57,547 nt of DNA from an uncultured Clostridia bacterium (GTDB taxonomy: Bacteria > Bacillota > Clostridia > Lachnospirales > CAG-274). Under the pieces are notes generated by a model. That model did no database searches. It had not been told where the DNA came from and worked only from the letters and a program-made list of their open reading frames with translations. Every line of letters starts with the position of its first letter. Within the stretch, counting starts at the first letter, position 1. The stretch is taken from assembly GCA_947630725.1 (NCBI GenBank), contig CANRIS010000016.1:1-57547 (forward strand). The letters are read 5' to 3'. Shown piece by piece: positions 1 through 6,280 of this stretch. The translations under genes were made by a program, and so were the position numbers.

Positions 1-82
1 AAATTGTAATAGACCCATTAAATATATTATTAGTAAAAGAAATATCGCTTTCTCTTGGTCCTATCCAATATATACTGTTCAT
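1..82 (-). CDS. 5' end of an unrecognised gene, runs off left edge
   Basis: A reading frame on the minus strand starts with ATG at 82 and stays open for 27 codons to the window edge. It begins MNSIYWIGPRESDI. A good ribosome site, AAAGGACAGG, lies 5-10 bases upstream of the ATG. Several TATAAT-like hexamers lie further upstream (about 150-205 on the minus strand), so transcription probably starts in that AT-rich stretch. The visible part shows no signal peptide or membrane segment. I do not recognise the family; too little is present to assign a function. It could also be a decayed fragment like its neighbours, but the intact start region argues for a real gene. Confidence 0.5.
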   Translation of the reverse strand, partial: MNSIYWIGPRESDISFTNNIFNGSITI

Positions 83-233
83 ATTTACCTGTCCTTTAAT
101 TAATTACCTAACCTATATTTATGTATTATTAAATAAAAATTATTATTTTCGGTTTTGGGTATTATACATCTAATTATAACACATCACTATATTATAACAT
201 ATTTAAAAGAAAAAATAAAGCAATTTTTAATTT

Positions 234-402
234 ATGACAGTTTATTTTACAAAAAAATGGCAGACTGAAGGCGGAAGAAAAAAATTTGTCACAGAAATAT
301 GCACAAAAACATTGTACAATTACATAGACAAAGGATTATTTTTAAATATAAGCAACAAAGATTTGTTTATAAAAAAACAAGGCAGGAAAAAAGTTATAAA
401 AA
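234..402 (+). pseudogene. IS30-family transposase fragment
   Basis: The translated stretch contains ICTKTLYNYIDKGLF followed by a lysine-rich KKQGRKK segment. This resembles the middle of IS30-family transposases, where a CTKTLYNYID-type segment precedes a basic region. Only about 55 codons of homology remain. The N-terminal helix-turn-helix and the DDE catalytic domain are missing, so it cannot be active. At about 400 it runs directly into the 3' end of an oppositely oriented IS3 relic, so one element seems to have truncated the other. The frame stays open to 506 only because it reads antisense through the IS3 remnant. The family call rests on this one motif. Confidence 0.55.
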
Positions 403-1087
403 GGTTGAGTTGTGGAATCCTTCTATGTACTCAAAGAGTGAGTCTTCAAGCTCCTTTTTTGTATAATATGTTCTGCGGTTTATTTCCTCAAGTTTTAAAA
501 ATTTAAAAAATGACTCCGCTACGGCATTGTCATAAGGATGACCTTTTGCCGAAAAAGATTGTATAACATCCATTTCATCAAGCAGTCGCCGAAAAGTCTT
601 TGATGTATACCGACTTCCCCTATCTGAATGAAATATAAGATTTTTAGGCTGATTTCTCCTCTCATAAGCTTTTTTAAAGGTTTCTTCCACTAACGATGTG
701 TCCATTTTGTTTTTTACACAGTAAGCTATTACTTTTCGGGAGTATAAATCTATAATAACACTAAGTCCTGCATCATTTTTCTGAGGTCGGTATTTTGGCT
801 TTGTTTAGGCTATTTTGGGCAGATCCATTGATTTCATAAGCCTATATACCCTCCCCACGCTTATTTTTATGCCATATTCAACGTACAGAGGATAACATAT
901 CTTACCTGCCTCAGTCTCTTTTTTGAAGCTGTATATATTGAAAGTGTACATTTGCGTGATTTTTGATTGATAACATTTCTGTCAGAGACTTTATTTGAAA
1001 AATGCTTATAATATGTGCTTCTGTTTACTCCCGGAATTCTGCATAGCGTACTGATTTTGTGCCGGAATCTTAAAACATGAACTGCAT
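394..1087 (-). pseudogene. IS3-family (IS150-like) transposase OrfB relic
   Basis: Reading leftwards, fragments of an IS3 OrfB appear in order: GVNRSTYYKHFSNKVSDRN (N-terminal), KICYPLYVEYGIKISVGRVY (HTH_21-like part), VIIDLYSRKVIAY (rve core), then HSDRGSRYTS and DNAVAESFFKFLKLEE with the second Asp and the Glu of the DDE triad. The fragments lie in different frames, with a stop after MDLPKIA. An internal deletion has removed the WVTDITYI-type block that carries the first catalytic Asp. The C-terminal HSSLGYKSP-type tail is also lost where the IS30 fragment joins at about 400. The element is therefore dead. The only long open frame is its last 103 codons (394-705). Confidence 0.85.
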
Positions 1088-1088
1088 T

Positions 1089-1200
1089 TAACCGACAAGT
1101 AAGTCCCCGCCTCTTTAGGCGGTGGGTACTTACTGTTGTATTCGGTGGGAGATGCAAGCTCCCATCCGAATAAAAAGGCTTCATCAGAAGCCGTCGGTTA
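1089..1200. other. Compact three-hairpin element inside the IS3 relic
   Basis: An 8-base inverted repeat, TAACCGAC at 1089-1096 and GTCGGTTA at 1193-1200, encloses three consecutive hairpins. The first (about 1099-1134) pairs GTAAGT/ACTTAC and CCGCC/GGCGG around TCTTTA. The second (1140-1171) pairs ATTCGG.GGGAG with CTCCC.CCGAAT around a 7-base loop. The third (about 1177-1192) pairs GGCTTC/GAAGCC around a 4-base loop. The arrangement would fold as a closed multi-branch junction, in RNA or single-stranded DNA, on either strand. The hairpins resemble the palindromic ends of IS200/IS605-group elements. It sits between the OrfA and OrfB remnants, so it probably inserted there. Its identity is an inference. 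Confidence 0.5.
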
Positions 1201-1242
1201 GAGTTACGCAGCGTAAGCGGAGTACGAATATCATTGACTATT

Positions 1243-1390
1243 TCTTCCCGTGTGACGTGAATATGGCAATCGCTTTTTTAATATTATGTTCTCCTCCTCA
1301 AGGGCTGCGTTTCGTTTTTGCAGCTCTCTACCAACAATACTATACTCTTCTTAAATTCTTCATCATATTTTTGATTCGGTATATAAACTC
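1243..1390 (-). pseudogene. IS3-family OrfA relic
   Basis: Reading leftwards from about 1390, the translation gives VYIPNQKYDEEFKKSIV, then after a deletion and frameshifts LQKRNAALEEENIILKK and KAIAIFTSHGKK. These are the start and the coiled-coil/leucine-zipper end of an IS3 OrfA. The helix-turn-helix between them is gone. It belongs to the same decayed element as the OrfB relic. The two are now separated by the three-hairpin element, where OrfA and OrfB would normally overlap. Confidence 0.75.
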
Positions 1391-1466
1391 CTTATTTTTT
1401 TGTTTCCTTTATTGTATCGCACTTTCTTATTATTTGTCTGCTTTTTTATATATTATTCAGTCGGGA

Positions 1467-1489
1467 TTTTCTGTCAAATTGGCAGAAAA
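1467..1489. promoter_or_regulatory. 23-base dyad, candidate operator
   Basis: The sequence TTTTCTG.CAA.TTG.CAGAAAA is an almost perfect inverted repeat with mismatches only at the spacer positions. It lies about 90 bases upstream of the -35 box of the two-component genes. A run of T is missing on both sides, so it does not look like a terminator. It could bind a dimeric regulator, possibly the locus's own regulator, although it does not have the direct-repeat form typical of LytTR sites. Confidence 0.4.
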
Positions 1490-1580
1490 GATTCGGGCTT
1501 TCGGTCATTTTGTCTGTTATGACGGGGAAAGATATTTCGTGAAAATCAAATCTGACTGCGTAAAAGTCAAGGGCGTTTAA

Positions 1581-1609
1581 TTGAAAATTATACAGTATTG
1601 TGATAAAAT
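1581..1609 (+). promoter_or_regulatory. Promoter of the two-component operon
   Basis: TTGAAA at 1581-1586 and TAAAAT at 1604-1609 are separated by 17 bases. This is a plausible vegetative promoter for the response regulator and kinase, about 140 bases upstream of the regulator start. Confidence 0.55.
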
Positions 1610-1748
1610 AAAAGTGATATTGTCCGGGCGAATGTATCTTGCTCCGACAAATTTACAGGGGCTTGGCAAATATAGCTGCTGTGCGCCCAGAAGCGCAAGG
1701 CTTGGGCGGTATATTTGTATTTTAAGTCGGTTTAGGGAGGAATGTTGT

Positions 1749-2474
1749 ATGCGGATCGCAATATGCGATGATGACATGAGAGAGCACGAACAATTTGAAA
1801 TGGCTCTGAGCGGTTTGGACTTTTCGCCGAAGGCAGAAAATTATACAAGCGGCGCAGAGCTGCTCGAGGCGGCAAAGAAGGCTCCTCCGTTCGATATGGT
1901 CTTTTTGGACATATATATGCCGGGTGAAAACGGTATAAATATAGCCGAAAGCCTCAGAGAGATCTCTCCCGAAACAGGCATAGTATTTGTCACCGTCAGC
2001 CGTGAACACGCATTGGAGGCCTTTTCTCTCCATGCCATACACTACTTGTTAAAGCCTGTGACAACAGAGGGAATAGCCGAAACCATAAGACGCTTTATGA
2101 AGCTGCGCAAAGAAAACAGACAGAGCATTACGCTGACGGCAGGCACAGACAGATATACCGTGTTTCTCGACAGAATATGCCTTCTTGAAAGCGACAACCA
2201 CTCTGTTAATGTCTCGCTGGCAGACGGGCAGAAAATAAAAGTCAGTATGTCTTTCGGCGAACTCGAGAAAAAAATGAATGAAAACTTTTTAAAAATAAAC
2301 AGAGGCATAATAGTCAATATGGACTATATTGCCCAGATGAGGACAGATGTCTGCGTTTTGCAGAGCGGTATTCGTCTGCCCATCGCAATCAGGCGAAAAG
2401 CCGCTGTGCGTGCCGCATATGACAGCTATGTGTTTGAACGCCTTTCACGGCGGGGAAAATTTGGGGGAGATTAA
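1749..2474 (+). CDS. LytTR-family response regulator (AgrA/LytR-like)
   Basis: This 241-residue protein is a transcription regulator controlled by phosphorylation. An N-terminal receiver domain (residues 1-120) shows the acidic pocket CDDD at 6-9, the phosphoacceptor Asp in FLDIYMPG at about 54, and the conserved KP pair in LLKPV. A LytTR DNA-binding domain follows (about 140-235) with SDNHSVNVSLADG and FLKINRGIIVNMDYI, typical of AgrA, ComE and VirR. The frame is open from 1581, but ATG 1749 follows TTAGGGAGG at the right spacing and gives the correct family length, so I chose it. The sensor kinase starts three bases after its stop. Regulators of this type usually control peptide pheromone or bacteriocin genes, which fits the export genes downstream. 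Confidence 0.93.
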   Translation: MRIAICDDDMREHEQFEMALSGLDFSPKAENYTSGAELLEAAKKAPPFDMVFLDIYMPGENGINIAESLREISPETGIVFVTVSREHALEAFSLHAIHYLLKPVTTEGIAETIRRFMKLRKENRQSITLTAGTDRYTVFLDRICLLESDNHSVNVSLADGQKIKVSMSFGELEKKMNENFLKINRGIIVNMDYIAQMRTDVCVLQSGIRLPIAIRRKAAVRAAYDSYVFERLSRRGKFGGD

Positions 2475-2477
2475 GCT

Positions 2478-3851
2478 ATGATTGTTTTTCTGGAGAACGC
2501 ATTGGGGTTTTTTATACAGCTTTTTCCATGTGCGCTTATGATTTTTTTGCCTTTTCCGCGTGAAGCCTACCGATTTGGCCGCAGGACGATCATTTTTGGT
2601 ATGATGATAGTTTCGGCTGTTATGGCTTCGCTTTTTTCGGTCGCTTTGTGTTTGCGTGATATAAATAAATATCCGCTGCATATCATTTTATCCAATTTAT
2701 CTATGTTTGCCGCCATACTGTTTGTTTTGGCGGCTTACATCAGTCTTGTGCGTGAATCCCTTCTGAAAAAGCTTATGGTATTTTTTATTGTATTGTTCTA
2801 CGCCGCATCGGAGTTTGTTCTTGTCAATGTGATACATTCGTTTATCTATCCCGGTTTGCCCGACACCACGGCTTATCCCTATACTCCAAGCTTTCTGCTG
2901 CTGTATGCCGCATCGACTGCGCTGCTTTTGCCGCTGATGCTGGCAGTCGTTATACGTCCGCTTAAGGAATATATTCGTATAATCGAACCGCAGAATATGA
3001 AACGTGAGTTTTTCAGCGGCAGCTTTTCCACATTTATGTATTTTGTACTTATGAGCTATTGTGACACCCTTTATGGAAAAACGGGCTTTTTCTATCTCGA
3101 TCTGCCTCTGCTGCTGTTTTTGACATTAAATCAGATATTCATATACTGGCTGATTTTCAGAGAGTCTGTGCGAAGGGAAAGAGACAACGAAAAGCGCCGC
3201 ACAATGGAAATTCAGCAGCTCCAATACGAAAAAATTATAGACGAGATGGAAAACACCCGCCGAATGCATCACGACCTGCACCATCATTACAATACGCTCA
3301 ACGATATGCTCGACAGAGGAAAAACAGACGAAATGAAAGCCTATCTTTCGGATATCATAAACACCACCGTATATCGTGACAGTGAGGTATATTGCAAAAA
3401 TATCACCGTAGGTGGACTGCTGCAATACTATGTGGGACTTGCAAGGGACGAGGGCATACGCTGCAAGGTTCGGGCTGAGTGCGGAGAGCTTGGGATCGAG
3501 CCTGTGGACTTGACCGTGCTGTTTGGAAACGCTATGGAAAACGCCATAGACGCCTGCAAAAAATGCACCAAAAACCGTTGGATATGCATACAGGTGGGTA
3601 TGATTCAGGATTCGTTTGCGGTGGAAATATCAAATTCGTGCAGCGAAGTACACCTTAACCGAGGATATAAGACGGAGAACGGGTTTTTGCCTGCGGAGGC
3701 TTTTTCAAGCGGCCGAGCGGACATAGGCTATGGCCTGCAAAGCATAGACCATACCGCAAAAAAATATGACGGCAGCGCAGGCTTCAGATTTGATTCGGAC
3801 AAGGAAACATTTACTGCCAGAATAAGGCTGAATACACACAGAGAAATATAA
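2478..3851 (+). CDS. GHKL sensor histidine kinase (AgrC/HPK10-like)
   Basis: A 457-residue membrane kinase. The first 230 residues are hydrophobic, with about six membrane segments ending near YWLIF. A dimerisation and phosphoacceptor segment follows, with RRMHHDLHHHYNTLNDML around residue 260. The C-terminal GHKL ATPase has the N box NAMENAIDACKK (about 351) and the G box GYGLQSI (about 417). This is the layout of AgrC- and ComD-type kinases, which sense secreted peptides through a polytopic N-terminus. It starts with ATG three bases after the regulator gene, behind GGGGGAG, so the two are co-translated. The peptide encoded at 19882-20028 is a candidate ligand; that link is inference. Confidence 0.92.
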   Translation: MIVFLENALGFFIQLFPCALMIFLPFPREAYRFGRRTIIFGMMIVSAVMASLFSVALCLRDINKYPLHIILSNLSMFAAILFVLAAYISLVRESLLKKLMVFFIVLFYAASEFVLVNVIHSFIYPGLPDTTAYPYTPSFLLLYAASTALLLPLMLAVVIRPLKEYIRIIEPQNMKREFFSGSFSTFMYFVLMSYCDTLYGKTGFFYLDLPLLLFLTLNQIFIYWLIFRESVRRERDNEKRRTMEIQQLQYEKIIDEMENTRRMHHDLHHHYNTLNDMLDRGKTDEMKAYLSDIINTTVYRDSEVYCKNITVGGLLQYYVGLARDEGIRCKVRAECGELGIEPVDLTVLFGNAMENAIDACKKCTKNRWICIQVGMIQDSFAVEISNSCSEVHLNRGYKTENGFLPAEAFSSGRADIGYGLQSIDHTAKKYDGSAGFRFDSDKETFTARIRLNTHREI

Positions 3852-3853
3852 TC

Positions 3854-4078
3854 AGCGTGTCGAAAAAATCGACACGCTGTCATCAAAATGCAGCCGCATT
3901 TTGATGAGGCCCAAATGTGCGTGCCGGACAAGCCTGCGACTTCATTTGGGTGTAGGAATATAAATTTCAATTTGCTCCAAAAACTGCGTTTTTTCACAAA
4001 TTGAAATTTATTCCTCGGATGGGCAAAGCCCCTCCTGCGGATCAAAGTCTGCGACGCTGCATAATACATTTGTAAAAT
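3854..4078 (+). repeat. Multi-hairpin interspersed repeat, copy A
   Basis: A string of inverted repeats fills the gap between the kinase and the lipoprotein gene. The hairpins are AGCGTGTCGA/TCGACACGCT (3854-3878), CATCAAAATG/CATTTTGATG (3881-3906), CCCAAATG/CATTTGGG (3910-3950), AAATTTCAATTTG/CAAATTGAAATTT (3962-4009) and GGGC/GCCC with flanking pairs (about 4016-4036). A tail GTCTGCGACGC follows. The same string with only scattered differences occurs in opposite orientation at 38846-39171. Differences between copies fall partly in loops (AAAAAA versus TAAAA in the first hairpin), so the stems are kept. It contains no gene. It may be a REP/BIME-like genomic repeat or a transcribed structured spacer. 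Confidence 0.85.
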
Positions 4079-4092
4079 GTTTTTTATTATAG

Positions 4093-4136
4093 GTAAATTT
4101 ACTTTTTTGACAGCCTGATACAATTTAATTTTTATA
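4093..4136 (+). promoter_or_regulatory. Promoter with palindrome before the export genes
   Basis: A perfect 10-base palindrome GTAAATTTAC (4093-4102) lies four bases upstream of a consensus -35 box TTGACA (4107-4112). An AT-rich -10 candidate TTTATA lies at 4131-4136 (18-base spacing). This would let the lipoprotein, exporter, surface protein and peptide genes be transcribed separately from the two-component pair. The palindrome is well placed for a regulator, but nothing shows which one. Confidence 0.5.
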
Positions 4137-4151
4137 TATAGGAGAAAAAAT

Positions 4152-5375
4152 ATGAAAAAATTAAAGCTTTGCACATTTTTATTTGCAGCTGCAGCCTTGT
4201 TGTCGGGCTGCGGCGGCAGAGACACCAAAACAATCAATATAGCGGTCACGGGAAGTCCGGAGGAGTATTCGGAATATTTTGAACAGGGCATCAAGGAGGC
4301 ATATGAGGACGTATGCAGCGAATACAAAGACAGCGGCTTTGACATAAAGCTTGAATTTTATGACGATCTCGATAATTATGAAACGGGAGCCGAAATAACC
4401 GAAAATCTTGTGAACGACAGCTCAGTGACGGCGATCATAGGCTCCTCTTCTCCCGATATATGCGAAAATCAGATATACAACACCGACAAGGCGGGAAAAA
4501 TCCTCGTTTGTCCCCATTGGGTGTATGACAAGACAATGGAAGAAGGAAAGTATGACAAGGTGTTCTATCTGAATTACAGCGGAAAAAACACGGGATATGT
4601 AATGAGAAAAATGGCTGAATGTGTATCGGCAAAAAAATGGGCGCTCTGCTATGCCGACGACAAAATAAGCATGGACGAAATAAAATATTTTTTAAGCAGC
4701 GGAAACACAGAGGGCGCACAGGTTGTGGATTCGGTGAAAATAAATACACTGATGTCCGACTTTGACCGTATCTCCGACAGGTGGAGGCTTCTCGGAGTGG
4801 AGGGCGTTGTTCTTATACCCTATGACGACGAGGGCTTTGACATTCTCTACAGACTCAAAAAAACTATGCCAAAGCTCTGCGTTATAAGCGACAGCTGTCT
4901 TGACGACAATGAAGAAATAAAGACGCATTTGCAAGATTTTGAAAACGTATGTTTTGTGGACAGATTCAATCTGAATACGATTTCATCACATAAATTAAAG
5001 GACAATCTTGTGTATGATACATGGCAGGTACACGGATATAATACCTTCAGAATTATAGTTGATACAGCGGTTGAAAACAACACCGACTCATGCGAGGAGA
5101 TAGCCGCCGCCCTTCACAAAAACGGATATTCGGGCGAGTTTGAAAATTTTAAGTTCAGTGAAAACGGCTCCCCTGTATATGATGAATTTTTTTGCTATGG
5201 CATTAACAACGGATATGTAGAGGAATATGTCGTTTCGTCGGATGAAGCCGAGGAGTCGGGGCTCAAAGAGATCTCAGCGGACAATGTGAAATTCAACAGA
5301 TATTCAGCATATCTGCAGGAGGCACCTTTGCAGACGGAACAAGAAAATACACAAGGGCAGAATGCACAGAATTAA
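4152..5375 (+). CDS. Lipoprotein with type 1 periplasmic-binding-protein fold
   Basis: A 407-residue secreted lipoprotein. The signal peptide ends in a lipobox LLSGC, giving lipidated Cys20. The rest resembles type 1 solute-binding proteins (LivK/ABC substrate-binding group): an initial strand INIAVTGSPEEY, then AIIGSSSPD and KILVCPHW, the alternating pattern of a two-lobed sensor. The C-terminus is a Gln/Asn-rich low-complexity tail. The start follows TAGGAG at a good distance. No permease or importer ATPase accompanies it; instead it sits directly before a HlyD adaptor and two exporters. It may therefore bind a secreted peptide or a cue at the cell surface rather than feed a transporter. 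Family assignment is fair; role is inferred. Confidence 0.75.
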   Translation: MKKLKLCTFLFAAAALLSGCGGRDTKTINIAVTGSPEEYSEYFEQGIKEAYEDVCSEYKDSGFDIKLEFYDDLDNYETGAEITENLVNDSSVTAIIGSSSPDICENQIYNTDKAGKILVCPHWVYDKTMEEGKYDKVFYLNYSGKNTGYVMRKMAECVSAKKWALCYADDKISMDEIKYFLSSGNTEGAQVVDSVKINTLMSDFDRISDRWRLLGVEGVVLIPYDDEGFDILYRLKKTMPKLCVISDSCLDDNEEIKTHLQDFENVCFVDRFNLNTISSHKLKDNLVYDTWQVHGYNTFRIIVDTAVENNTDSCEEIAAALHKNGYSGEFENFKFSENGSPVYDEFFCYGINNGYVEEYVVSSDEAEESGLKEISADNVKFNRYSAYLQEAPLQTEQENTQGQNAQN

Positions 5376-5389
5376 GAGGTGTTTTATAT

Positions 5390-6280
5390 ATGGGAAATTT
5401 ATTTCGCAAAGAGGCTGTTGACAACTATACAGACAATTTTTCATCCGACAGACAGATAACAAGGCTGTCTGTTTCTATTATGGTTCTTGCGCCGATATTC
5501 ATAGTGGGACTGCTTTTAGCAGGCATATGGTTCGTGTTCGGCAATATTGTGGATACGGTAGACGTTGTGGGCATTGTTTATCCTGCGGCAGGCATTGACG
5601 AAATAACCGCACCGAACGAGGGTGTCATATCGGATATGAGCGTAAGCGTAGGAGAACGCATAGGAGAGGGATATATCGTTGGGGTTATTCCCAACGAGGA
5701 GATTTTAAACGACATATCGCAGGCAGAGGAAAACGACAAGCTCATCGAAAAGCTGAGACGTGAATATCACAGCTCATCGGTAGTCAGGGCAAAAAGAGGC
5801 GGAACTGTGCTTTTTGCCGCCAGCGAAGGCTCTTATGTAAAAAAGGGAGACGTTATAGCCACGGTTGCGGCGGAGCGTGAGGACAACGACCAGAGACAGA
5901 TTCTGGCGCTGCTGCCCACAAGCAAAAAAAACAACATTGAAAAAGGCTGCGCCGTTCAGGTGTCCCCCGACTATGCCCCAAGAGAAAGCTTCGGCTATAT
6001 AAACGGCTATGTTGCCGCCATTGAAAACAATGTCATAACAAAAAGCGATGCCGAAAGGGATTTCAATATCTACAACATACCTCAGCTCCTTGACGAAAAC
6101 GAAACATATATAGCCGTATATATAAACCTGCTGTCCGATTCCGAAACGGCGAGCGGTCTTGATTGGTCGGAGAAAGACAGCGGCGATATAGACATAGGCT
6201 CAGGGACGGTATGCGGCTGCTCCATAGTGGTTTCATCCATGTCCCCCTGTGAATGGCTTCTGGGAGGTGGCGGCCAATGA
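5390..6280 (+). CDS. HlyD-like secretion adaptor, NHLM type
   Basis: A 296-residue membrane-fusion protein. It has a short cytoplasmic N-terminus, one membrane anchor (about residues 30-56, IMVLAPIFIVGLLLAGIWFVF) and then two halves of a lipoyl-like domain: ITAPNEGVISDMSVSVGERI and RGGTVLFAASEGSYVKKGDV. Between them is only a short helical hairpin, so the protein is shorter than classical HlyD (about 400-480 residues). This compact form accompanies NHLM-type bacteriocin exporters. It begins 14 bases after the lipoprotein gene behind AAGAGGTG. Its TGA overlaps the ATG of the C39 exporter (ATGA), which implies coupled translation and a joint complex. Confidence 0.85.
   Translation: MGNLFRKEAVDNYTDNFSSDRQITRLSVSIMVLAPIFIVGLLLAGIWFVFGNIVDTVDVVGIVYPAAGIDEITAPNEGVISDMSVSVGERIGEGYIVGVIPNEEILNDISQAEENDKLIEKLRREYHSSSVVRAKRGGTVLFAASEGSYVKKGDVIATVAAEREDNDQRQILALLPTSKKNNIEKGCAVQVSPDYAPRESFGYINGYVAAIENNVITKSDAERDFNIYNIPQLLDENETYIAVYINLLSDSETASGLDWSEKDSGDIDIGSGTVCGCSIVVSSMSPCEWLLGGGGQ

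Larger units (their letters stand above)
1391..1748. other. Gene-free upstream region of the two-component genes
   Basis: No supportable gene lies here. The 152-codon open frame crossing it from the left has no ribosome site and reads antisense through the OrfA relic. The region holds a 23-base dyad (1467-1489), a sigma-A-like promoter (1581-1609) and a roughly 130-base leader before the response regulator start at 1749. Confidence 0.6.

Noticed and set aside
1122..1580. 152-codon plus-strand frame
   Set aside because: It reads antisense across the IS3 OrfA relic and the hairpin element, has no ribosome site and contains no recognisable motif.
1581..1748. 56-residue N-terminal extension of the response regulator
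   Set aside because: It covers the promoter, lacks a ribosome site and has no domain, while ATG 1749 follows TTAGGGAGG and starts the receiver domain correctly.
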